Source: JAGLQQ01 sp043806135 (GTDB lineage Bacteria; Omnitrophota; Gorgyraeia; B26-G9). From it: DNA of 39,226 nt. Numbering within the stretch: position 1 is the stretch's first letter; each line of letters begins with the position of its first letter. Under the pieces are notes generated by a model. That model saw only the letters and a program-made list of their open reading frames with translations, did not search any database and was not told the origin of the DNA. Shown piece after piece: positions 33,305 to 39,226 of this stretch. The stretch lies in contig JAZDHG010000005.1 of NCBI GenBank assembly GCA_043806135.1, positions 1 to 39,226 on the forward strand, given 5' to 3'. The position numbers and the translations under genes are program-made.

Positions 33305-34210
33305 ATGAATATAAAACAGAAAATTGAAAAATTAAAAAAGCTGAGAAATGCCGTTATCTTAGTGCATAATTACCAGCTGCCTGAAGTACAGGAGATCGCT
33401 GATTACCGGGGCGACTCCCTGGGCCTGAGTATTGAGGCATCACGCACAAAGGCAGATGTAATTGTTTTCTGCGGGGTGTATTTTATGGCGGAGACCGCAA
33501 AGATAATCTCGCCGGAGAAAACCGTGCTTATCCCGGATAAAAAAGCCGGCTGTCCCATGGCCGATATGATAACCGCCGAGCAGTTAAAGGATGTAAAGCG
33601 TAAGTACCCGGAGATGAAGACATTGTGCTACGTGAACTCATCGGCTGATGTTAAAGCCGAAAGCGATATCTGCTGCACATCGGCTAATGCTGTCTTGATC
33701 GCGGAAAAGGCGTTTAGCGCAGAAGATAAGATAATGTTTATTCCTGATAGACATCTCGGGCGCTATGCATCTACTAAGGTCAACAGGGATTTTACTTTTT
33801 GGCCGGGATATTGTCCTACTCATTCCAGGATATTACCTGAATACATTAAGCAGAAAAAAGAGAAACACCCGAATGCCCTTGTCCTGGTCCATCCGGAATG
33901 TTCTCAAGGCGTGATCGATCTTGCCGATGAGGTGCTTTCAACCGGAGGCATGAGCAGTTTTGTTAAGAAGTCCGATCATAAGGAGTTTATCATCGGAACG
34001 GAAACAGGCATGATCTACCGCCTGGAGCAGGATAATCCCGGAAAGAAGTTTTACAGTGCTACAGATATCGCGGTATGCCCGAATATGAAGCGCATAACTC
34101 TTGATAAAGTGCTTTGGTCTTTGCAGGAAATGAAGGACGAGGTAACTCTGCCTGAAGAGACAATCAAAAAGGCGCAGAAAAGCATCAAGAGAATGATCGA
34201 ATATGTATGA
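33305..34210 (+). CDS. nadA: Quinolinate synthase NadA
   Basis: The 301-residue product matches NadA: VILVHNYQLPEVQEIADYRGDSLGLS, FCGVYFMAETAKI, DKKAGCPMADMI, WPGYCPTHSRI, HPECSQGV, FIIGTETGMIYRL and CPNMKRITL. Three conserved cysteines (in GCPMA, HPECS and CPNMK) bind the [4Fe-4S] cluster. It condenses iminoaspartate with dihydroxyacetone phosphate in NAD synthesis. nadB and nadC are not in the window. As an oxygen-sensitive Fe-S enzyme it fits near the cysteine and NifS/NifU genes. It is convergent with the DUF6868 gene, 11 bp away. Confidence 0.96.
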   Translation: MNIKQKIEKLKKLRNAVILVHNYQLPEVQEIADYRGDSLGLSIEASRTKADVIVFCGVYFMAETAKIISPEKTVLIPDKKAGCPMADMITAEQLKDVKRKYPEMKTLCYVNSSADVKAESDICCTSANAVLIAEKAFSAEDKIMFIPDRHLGRYASTKVNRDFTFWPGYCPTHSRILPEYIKQKKEKHPNALVLVHPECSQGVIDLADEVLSTGGMSSFVKKSDHKEFIIGTETGMIYRLEQDNPGKKFYSATDIAVCPNMKRITLDKVLWSLQEMKDEVTLPEETIKKAQKSIKRMIEYV

Positions 34211-34221
34211 TGCTGTAAGCT

Positions 34222-34464
34222 CTATCCTATTATCCGCAATGCGAAATAGGGTACAATATTAAGCACAAACACCGCTATCTTGAAAAACACAATTCCTGAG
34301 TAGTGGGTCCTGTCGAATGATTCCTCAGATATTTTGAACCATTTGCCGTGTAGTTTGTAAACCCAGTCATGCGCAAGAGCAATGATCAAAAACCACCACA
34401 AAATTAAGCCCATATTGATAACTGAACACCAAAAGAAAAAATCCCGAAGAGTAACGATTGTCAT
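34222..34464 (-). CDS. DUF6868 small membrane protein
   Basis: The 80-residue product follows AGGAGG on the reverse strand. It has two hydrophobic helices (about 10-31 and 58-78) with a conserved linker HDWVYKLHGKWFKISEESFD and an HYSG before helix two, which matches my memory of DUF6868. The function is unknown. Upstream stands the same GGTATAATC/GATTATACC dyad as before the DUF2892 gene, suggesting shared regulation. Confidence 0.8.
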   Translation of the reverse strand: MTIVTLRDFFFWCSVINMGLILWWFLIIALAHDWVYKLHGKWFKISEESFDRTHYSGIVFFKIAVFVLNIVPYFALRIIG

Positions 34465-34475
34465 ATCCGCCTCCT

Positions 34476-34511
34476 GGTATAATCTTCCGATATAATTATA
34501 GTGATTATACC
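34476..34511. promoter_or_regulatory. GGTATAATC/GATTATACC dyad upstream of DUF6868 gene
   Basis: The perfect 9-bp arms at 34476-34484 and 34503-34511 have an 18-bp centre and end directly at the reverse-strand ribosome site. The arms are identical to those at 16480-16513. On the far side GATTA units recur at 34503, 34513, 34522, 34532 and 34541 (9-10 bp period). Confidence 0.55.
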
Positions 34512-34660
34512 TGATTATTAAGATTAATAAAGATTACAGCGATTAAACCATTAATCGCCTCCCTTTACAACTTTTATTACCAAAGTTATCCATCGACTTT
34601 ATATCCTGATGCCTTTAAATAAGACATCCTCGCTTCTTTCTCCTCATTGTTTGTGATTAA

Positions 34661-34700
34661 GTATATTTTAATATTTTTGGGCTTAAATGTCGAGGGAAAA
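34661..34700 (+). repeat. Dispersed repeat, copy c (short)
   Basis: GTATATTTTAATATTTTT, a few bases, then TTAAATGTCGAGGGAAAA repeats the core of the copies at 17493 and 20366. The CACC-rich tail is absent. The surrounding gap 34465-34825 also holds the dyad above and the nifS promoter; no gene is seen. Confidence 0.6.
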
Positions 34701-34735
34701 TAATACAGAGCTTTTCCCCAAGCTATGGAAGTAGG

Positions 34736-34764
34736 TTTACTTGCTCTTTATTTAGTTATATAAT
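34736..34764 (+). promoter_or_regulatory. Promoter of the nifS-nifU unit
   Basis: TTTACT (34736-34741), a 17-bp spacer and TATAAT (34759-34764). The inverted arms AGGTTTA (34733-34739) and TAAACCT (34766-34772) bracket it and could be an operator. Confidence 0.5.
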
Positions 34765-34825
34765 ATAAACCTGTAAAAGGTGCGTATTCAATTAGGATTT
34801 AATATTAATAGAGAGGTAGTTTGCA

Positions 34826-36001
34826 ATGAAAGTATATTTAGACCATAATGCTACCACGCCTTTGCATCCTGAGGTGAAAAAAGCCATGATTCGGATGATG
34901 GAAATATTCGGAAACCCTTCAAGCATGCATAATTTCGGCCGCGATGCAAAAAAGATGATTGAGGATTCAAGAACGTCTATTGCGGAATTTATTAATGCTG
35001 CTGCAGATGAGATCATTTTTGTCGGCAGCGGGTCTGAGGCCAATAATACGGTGTTTAATCTTACTGCCTGCTGTGCATCGTTAGAGTGCTCATCATCTTG
35101 TAAACATAGAAAAGGGATTATTATTACAAGCATCGAACATCCTTGTATAATCGAGTCTTCAAAATGTCTTTCAGAACGAGGGATGAAGATAGATGCTCTT
35201 GAAGTTGATAAGCACGGTAAGGTCAAAATTGATCAGTTAAAAGAGAAATTAAAAGAGAAACCTGCCTTGGTATCTGTAATGACAGCGAATAATGAGATTG
35301 GCACAATCCAGGATATGGCTGTTATTATAAAACTTGTTCATGGTGCCGGGGCATTGTTTCATACTGATGCTGTGCAGTCAGTAGGAAAGATTCCTGTGGA
35401 TGTAAAGGCATTGGATGCTGATTTTCTGTCTTTTTCTGCGCACAAGATATACGGTCCAAAAGGAGTGGGAGCTTTGTATATTAAAAAAGGCGTGCCGTTT
35501 TGCCCGTTTATAAGAGGCGGGCATCAGGAGCAGGGAAGGCGGGCCGGAACGGAAAATACCTTAGGGATCGTCGGCATGGCAAAGGCTATAGAAATGAGAA
35601 AACTGGAAATGGCGGATGAGATCAAAAGGCTGAAGGTGTTAAAAGCAAGATTAAAAAAAGGGCTTACTAAGAATATTTCGGATGTCCAGGTCAATGGCCA
35701 TTCTGAAGACTGTCTGGTGAGCACTTTAAATATATCATTTAGCGGGGTTGAGGGCGAAGCGATACTGCTTTATCTTGACCTTGAAGGTATTGCGGTTTCA
35801 ACCGGCTCTGCCTGTTCTTCAGGATCGCTGGATCCTTCGCATGTGCTTTTGGCTATAGGCACAACTCCTGAGCTTGCGCACAGCTCTATTCGTTTCAGTT
35901 TAGGCCGCACTACGACAGAAGAAGAAATAGATTATGTGATTGAAAAAACTACTGGCATAATCAAAAAATTAAGAGCGATGTCGACGGTATATATAAAATA
36001 A
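34826..36001 (+). CDS. nifS: Cysteine desulfurase (NifS/IscS family)
   Basis: The 391-residue PLP enzyme begins with YLDHNATTPLHPEV. K207 (SFSAHKIYGPKG) binds PLP and C330 (STGSACSSGSLDPSH) is the persulfide cysteine in the long loop typical of IscS/NifS. It supplies sulfur to the NifU-like scaffold downstream and probably to MnmA. Unusual is a cysteine-rich insert at 82-92 (CC....C...C) ahead of the IIITSIEHP strand, not expected in the family. Its role in general Fe-S assembly rather than nitrogenase is inferred, since no nitrogenase genes are near. Confidence 0.93.
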   Translation: MKVYLDHNATTPLHPEVKKAMIRMMEIFGNPSSMHNFGRDAKKMIEDSRTSIAEFINAAADEIIFVGSGSEANNTVFNLTACCASLECSSSCKHRKGIIITSIEHPCIIESSKCLSERGMKIDALEVDKHGKVKIDQLKEKLKEKPALVSVMTANNEIGTIQDMAVIIKLVHGAGALFHTDAVQSVGKIPVDVKALDADFLSFSAHKIYGPKGVGALYIKKGVPFCPFIRGGHQEQGRRAGTENTLGIVGMAKAIEMRKLEMADEIKRLKVLKARLKKGLTKNISDVQVNGHSEDCLVSTLNISFSGVEGEAILLYLDLEGIAVSTGSACSSGSLDPSHVLLAIGTTPELAHSSIRFSLGRTTTEEEIDYVIEKTTGIIKKLRAMSTVYIK

Positions 36002-36010
36002 AAATCTTTT

Positions 36011-36160
36011 GGTTACTAATGGTTACTAAAAGTTACGAGGAGTTACTAACGGTTACCGAGGGTTGCAATCTGTGGCCTGTTTTATCTGCTTAATTTTTCT
36101 CAGAGCACAAGTAACCAGTAGTAACATTTATTAACCACTTGTAACCTTTTGTAACTATAT
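36011..36160. repeat. Phased 10-bp GTTAC array with inverted counterpart
   Basis: Six consecutive 10-bp units start at 36011: GGTTACTAAT, GGTTACTAAA, AGTTACGAGG, AGTTACTAAC, GGTTACCGAG and GGTTGCAATC. After a 40-bp spacer, five 10-bp units of the complementary type follow from 36111 to 36160 (GTAACCAGTA, GTAACATTTA, TTAACCACTT, GTAACCTTTT, GTAACTATAT). The two halves can pair as a long imperfect stem. They fill the gap between nifS and nifU. Confidence 0.8.
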
Positions 36161-36178
36161 ATAAAATGGAGAGTAATA

Positions 36179-36787
36179 ATGAGCGAACAATCAAATTGGG
36201 TGTATTCTGATATTGTTAAAGAGCATTTCATGAACCCGAAGAATGTTTTAGATGATAAGGAAGGCTTTGTCGAAGACGGCAAGGGGACAGTGGGGAATGT
36301 CAAATGCGGGGATGAGATGATGTTTGCCATAAAAGTTGATAAAAAGAAAAAAATCCTGACTGACTGCCGCTGGAAAACCTACGGCTGTGCAAGCGCTATT
36401 GCCAGCACATCTCTTTTGTCTGAAGCCGTAAAAGGGATGACCCTTGAGCAGGCATTCAATATCTCTCCAAAGGATATCGCCAAAAAACTGGGAGGACTTC
36501 CTGAACACAAGATACATTGCTCTGTTCTGGGGGATAAAGCAATGCGTGCTGCCATAAACGATTATTACATGCGCAATAATATGCCCCAGAAAATAAAAGA
36601 AGATAAGGCGAAGACGATCTGCCAGTGCATGAATGTTACCGACCATGAAATAGAGGACGTGGTATTAGAAGGGGTGCGTACATATCTTGAGCTTCAGGAG
36701 CACACAAAGCTGGGCACGGTCTGCGGCCGGTGCAAAGATGAGGCTACTAAGCTTTTAGGAGATTATATAAAGAAGCATTTTTCGTAA
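36179..36787 (+). CDS. nifU: NifU-like Fe-S scaffold (IscU plus [2Fe-2S] domain)
   Basis: The 202-residue product has an IscU-type scaffold domain (about 1-130) with three cluster cysteines (GNVKCGDEM, YGCASAIASTS, KIHCSVLG) and a BFD-like [2Fe-2S] domain (about 145-202) with CQCMNV and GTVCGRCKDE. The C-terminal Nfu domain of full NifU is missing. It builds Fe-S clusters with sulfur from NifS upstream. A 177-bp gap filled by a 10-bp repeat array separates the two. Ribosome site GGAGAG. Confidence 0.93.
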   Translation: MSEQSNWVYSDIVKEHFMNPKNVLDDKEGFVEDGKGTVGNVKCGDEMMFAIKVDKKKKILTDCRWKTYGCASAIASTSLLSEAVKGMTLEQAFNISPKDIAKKLGGLPEHKIHCSVLGDKAMRAAINDYYMRNNMPQKIKEDKAKTICQCMNVTDHEIEDVVLEGVRTYLELQEHTKLGTVCGRCKDEATKLLGDYIKKHFS

Positions 36788-36792
36788 TATAT

Positions 36793-36823
36793 GAGATAAA
36801 AGTGTTTTAAACACTTTTGTCTC
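36793..36823. terminator. Hairpin after nifU
   Basis: GAGA and AAAAGTGTTT (36793-36807) pair with AAACACTTTT and TCTC (36809-36823). There is no long T run after it, but the T-rich stem and its position 6 bp after the stop suggest a transcript end. Confidence 0.5.
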
Positions 36824-36871
36824 ACGTTTAATCTTCCTTGAAAATTTTTCATTGTTTTAGCTTATTTTTGA

Positions 36872-37081
36872 AGCAGGGGCTGTTCCGCCCCTTAAACCCC
36901 AGACTTCATTTCCTTTTGGCGTCAAAAGGAAATGAAGCAAAGGAAAACCACCCCCAGAGAAACAGCGATTTTTTTCTTATGTTTTAGTCTCATTGCTGCT
37001 CCGCCCTGGGCGGAGCATTGCCGACTCAGCAATCCTGCTTCGGCGGCACTCCGGCATCCATGCTTTCGGCTATTCGCCTAA
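36872..37081 (+). repeat. Left copy of a roughly 210-bp compound inverted repeat
   Basis: The parts in order are a GC hairpin (GGGGCTGTTCCGCCCC), a perfect 15-bp hairpin (36904-36918 with 36923-36937, loop GCGT), AAAACCACCCCCAGAGAAAC, a CCGCCCTGGGCGG hairpin, GCAATCCTGC, and CGGCATCC leading to ATTCGCCTAA. The same order, reversed and complemented, is at 38749-38965. Of the 36788-37224 gap, bases after 37081 show only a possible gene remnant (a frame ending at 37181) with no known match. Confidence 0.75.
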
Positions 37082-37224
37082 AATCATAGAAAAAATACCG
37101 CTTGGTTTCAAAGGGGGAACGGAAGATAAAGGCGATTTGTGGACAGGGAATGGTAATTTAATTGGTATCTTATTAAATTAAAAGGACTTACACTTAAAGG
37201 ATTAAGAGCTAAACATTCTAAACC

Positions 37225-37422
37225 ATGGAAAAATTTTTAACAGTTCCTAAAGTTTGTGAGATGCTTCAAGTCACCCCTGCTTTGGTTTACAAGTGGGTTC
37301 ATTATGGATTTGTGCCGCATATTAAACTGGGGACGAAGGTAAGATTCAGAGACTCGGCCTTAATAAAGTGGGTAAAAAACAGAGAAAGACAGGGGAAAAA
37401 AAGCTATATTTCAAAAGTATAA
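37225..37422 (+). CDS. Excisionase-family helix-turn-helix protein
   Basis: The 65-residue product reads FLTVPKVCEMLQVTPALVYKWVHYGFVPHIKLGTKVRFRDSALIKWVKN, a MerR-like winged helix of the excisionase/AlpA type. No convincing ribosome site precedes the ATG. Such proteins act as recombination directionality factors or small regulators of mobile DNA. It is the first gene inside the inverted-repeat cassette at 36872-38965. No integrase is visible. Confidence 0.8.
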   Translation: MEKFLTVPKVCEMLQVTPALVYKWVHYGFVPHIKLGTKVRFRDSALIKWVKNRERQGKKSYISKV

Positions 37423-37511
37423 AATACTTTACTTTAACAAGTAGATATTTTATAATAAAAGTAATAAGCGCACAAAGGACAAGCAATTATTATATACGAT
37501 AAAAGGTTAAA

Positions 37512-37958
37512 ATGGCAGACACTCCCGAATTTAATCATTTAATGGACATTGTCAGAGAAGCGGCTAAGTCACAATTAGAAAAACAGGATGCTGCTTCCAG
37601 CTTAAGTAAATTTTTAGCAGGTACGCCCACTCCATCTTCATCTTCATCCTCATCTTCATCTTCTTTATTATCGTCGTTGTTAATAAAAAAACCGTTAAGT
37701 TTTACAAAAACAAACTTATATTTTAGAGGTAAAAGGATTGATATAGACGGATATGTTTTTTATGGATGTAGATTTGATAATTGTAAACTTCATACATCCA
37801 AGGGAACATTTAAGTTTAAGGACTGTGTCTTTGATGGTTCAACCCAAGTGATCTTTGAAGGAGCTGCTCGGAAAATACTACAATTATACAAGAGCACTGG
37901 CACAGGGGAGAAAGTCAGTGCAATGCTGAATACAGATGGGACTATAACCATAGAATAA
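37512..37958 (+). CDS. Ser-linker protein with short beta-helix-like domain
   Basis: The 148-residue product follows AAAGG. An N-terminal helix (about 1-38) is joined through a Pro/Ser linker (PTP plus ten Ser, about 39-52) to a C-terminal domain in which GYVFYGCRFDNCKLHT and FKFKDCVFDGS resemble pentapeptide-like beta-helix turns, then FEGAARKILQLYK. Similar small C/F-turn proteins are common as uncharacterised genes. The Ser run is encoded by an ATCTTC hexanucleotide repeat (37634-37663). Four bases separate it from the next gene, so the two are probably co-expressed. Confidence 0.7.
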   Translation: MADTPEFNHLMDIVREAAKSQLEKQDAASSLSKFLAGTPTPSSSSSSSSSSLLSSLLIKKPLSFTKTNLYFRGKRIDIDGYVFYGCRFDNCKLHTSKGTFKFKDCVFDGSTQVIFEGAARKILQLYKSTGTGEKVSAMLNTDGTITIE

Positions 37959-37962
37959 ATAT

Positions 37963-38475
37963 ATGATAAAAACAGACTTTAAAGCAATGCTATCAGGAGT
38001 GTTTTCACAAACAGTAATGATTTTGTTGCTTATGCTTGGTATTTCTATATGGTTTCTAAAATTTGTAATAGATAATTTTGAAAACCTTCCATTCCAAACT
38101 TTTTGCTTTAGTTTGGGCCTTTTATTTATAGTGGCATTTTTTGTAGTAGCTGCTATTTTGGCATTTAAGTCAAGGGGGCAAGTTGGAGGAGCTGTTGCTG
38201 AAATCAGAAGAGGAGATACGCTGATTAGAATGGAGAATGAGGTTAACCTTTTGCAGATTGTGTTGCCTTTGATATTACCTCAAATGCTACCAACTCCAGA
38301 TGGAGAAATAGAGGGGAACCCTCTGACCCAAAAGAGCATTAAACTGTACAACGATGAGCAAAAAAAGCAGTGGGCTAAAGATAATGCTAAAGATTTAGAA
38401 TCGCAGCTCGTAGCTCTTGTAAAACAGAAAGCGGAGCCATTAATATTAGATCAAAATGACACAGGGGAAGAATAG
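37963..38475 (+). CDS. Two-helix membrane protein of unknown function
   Basis: The 170-residue product has two membrane helices (about 12-36 and 44-69), a glycine-rich turn (GQVGGAVAEIRRGD) and a charged C-terminal part (about 80-170), probably cytoplasmic. No enzymatic motif is visible. It starts 4 bp after the Ser-linker gene without its own clear ribosome site, suggesting coupling. A joint role for the two proteins at the membrane is plausible, but no function is recognised. Confidence 0.7.
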   Translation: MIKTDFKAMLSGVFSQTVMILLLMLGISIWFLKFVIDNFENLPFQTFCFSLGLLFIVAFFVVAAILAFKSRGQVGGAVAEIRRGDTLIRMENEVNLLQIVLPLILPQMLPTPDGEIEGNPLTQKSIKLYNDEQKKQWAKDNAKDLESQLVALVKQKAEPLILDQNDTGEE

Positions 38476-38530
38476 ATAAATTGTATAAGTGTCCAAATAG
38501 TGCCTAACTAAAGTGAAATTGTTGTTTGAA

Positions 38531-38560
38531 CTTGTAAAATCTTGTATAAACTTGTAAAAA
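38531..38560. repeat. Three 10-bp CTTGTAAAAT-type tandem units
   Basis: CTTGTAAAAT, CTTGTATAAA and CTTGTAAAAA follow one another at exactly 10-bp spacing. They lie between the last gene of the cassette and its right repeat. The 38476-38748 gap shows nothing else recognisable. Confidence 0.6.
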
Positions 38561-38748
38561 CATAACTTCATTGTGTTGCAACAACTTAAGTCATAACTCG
38601 TTGTTGGAGAGCAGTTTACTCTAACCCATCTGTAAGTATCCCAGCCTCTCCTCCTTTCCTTAAATTTTTTGCCCATTAAAACCTTTTTATTGGAGTTCCT
38701 TTATTTTTTATTCCCCCTTTGAAACCAAGCACTTTATTTTTCTTTAAG

Positions 38749-38965
38749 TTAGGCGAATGGGCGAAGGCAGGATGCCGCAGCGCCGTAAGGCAGGATTGCC
38801 TTTTCGGCAGTTTATCCCGCCAAGGCGGGATGAACCCATGAGGCTAACTTATTAGAAAAGTAGTGCTGTTTCATAGGGGCGGTTTTTCTTTTCCATGTTT
38901 CTTTTGTCCGTACAAAAGAAACATGGGCTGGGGGACGTTTTATCTGGGGCAGGCACAGCCCCTAC
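38749..38965 (-). repeat. Right copy of the compound inverted repeat
   Basis: Read on the reverse strand it gives the same order as 36872-37081: a GGGGCTGTGCCTGCCCC hairpin, a perfect 15-bp hairpin (38893-38907 with 38912-38926, loop CCGT), AAAAACCGCCCCTATGAAAC, a CCCGCCTTGGCGGG hairpin, GCAATCCTGCC, and CGGCATCC leading to ATTCGCCTAA. Identity is roughly two thirds by eye, higher in the last 38 bases. Confidence 0.75.
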
Positions 38966-39121
38966 TTTTGTCTTTTAATTTTTTCCCATCAACTATTAAC
39001 CATAAGCTATCAGCCAATTTCCTTTTTCCTTGTTTTATATCTGGTTTTCTATATAATATATTTAATAATACGAACAGTAAAAGTTAAATATAAAATTAAA
39101 AAGAGAACTAGATCTGCTGAT

Positions 39122-39177
39122 AATTGTAAACAATTTTACTTAAGGCTCTTGACAAACAAAACTATTTAGGGTATATT
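39122..39177 (+). promoter_or_regulatory. Promoter and upstream palindrome at the window edge
   Basis: TTGACA (39149-39154), a 17-bp spacer and TATATT (39172-39177) form a strong promoter. A palindrome AATTGT-AA-ACAATT (39122-39135) lies 13 bp upstream. The gene it drives is outside the window; an in-window ATG at 39187 stops after eight codons. The rest of 38966-39226 shows no gene. Confidence 0.65.
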
Positions 39178-39226
39178 TATATAGAGATGGATAAATATAT
39201 CAATATGAGTTAATGAGGCCGTCCAT

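Noticed and set aside
36011..36160. CRISPR array
   Set aside because: Units are only 10 bp without unique spacers, and no cas genes are present.
34826..36787. Part of a nitrogen-fixation cluster
   Set aside because: No nitrogenase, nifB or nifE/N genes are present; NifS/NifU-like proteins serve general Fe-S assembly in many anaerobes.
36993..37181. 62-codon frame across the left compound repeat
   Set aside because: Its first half is translated repeat DNA. The tail may be a gene remnant, but no family was recognised and no ribosome site is present.
38863..39087. 74-codon frame across the right compound repeat
   Set aside because: It covers hairpin repeats and AT-rich spacer, has no ribosome site and no protein-like composition.

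Overview
The window reads as chromosomal DNA of an anaerobic or microaerophilic Gram-negative bacterium with fairly low GC. Signs of an outer membrane are a DUF1302-type beta-barrel ending in Phe, a LolA-like periplasmic protein and several signal peptides. The gene mix fits an uncultured candidate phylum such as Omnitrophota: superoxide reductase plus rubrerythrin, class I Hcp, a NifU/NifS pair, a fused membrane spermidine-synthase-like protein and an exported phosphorylase-like protein. The phylum assignment is inference. No rRNA, tRNA, CRISPR array or transposase is visible.

Region by region: 1-408 holds a terminator and REP-like palindromes. 409-6419 has a membrane spermidine-synthase-like fusion, a small zinc-ribbon protein, rpmB and an exported GT35-like protein that lacks the PLP lysine. 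6555-11383 is an oxygen-defence locus: PerR and a flavin reductase, then rubrerythrin, superoxide reductase, thioredoxin, a 45-residue rubredoxin, rubredoxin:oxygen oxidoreductase, an erythrin and a glutaredoxin-like protein. Rubredoxin probably passes electrons to the terminal oxygen, peroxide and superoxide reductases. 11405-16389 is an ArsR-controlled RND/MMPL exporter operon with a 34-bp perfect palindromic operator. 16526-17451 has a small membrane protein and a type II beta carbonic anhydrase. 17493-20460 is a GT2-GtrA-GT39 gene broken by one frameshift and flanked by about 90-bp direct repeats.

20673-36787 is redox, metal and sulfur metabolism under three Rrf2-family regulators. They precede (1) a PNPOx-like protein and a permease with a C-terminal HMA domain, (2) a ferredoxin and Hcp, and (3) metY-cysK-metX-metW-mnmA-nadA. 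A nifS-nifU pair follows with its own promoter. Two of the Rrf2 promoters carry related TACTA/TAGTA dyads. The third group makes cysteine and homocysteine and uses sulfur for tRNA thiolation and for the Fe-S enzyme NadA, while NifS/NifU assemble Fe-S clusters.

36788-39226 looks like accessory DNA. Two divergent copies of a roughly 215-bp compound repeat lie in inverted orientation around a small cassette (excisionase-like HTH, Ser-linker protein, two-helix membrane protein). Short 10-bp-period repeats and dyads recur in several intergenic gaps; the most striking is the phased GTTAC array between nifS and nifU.
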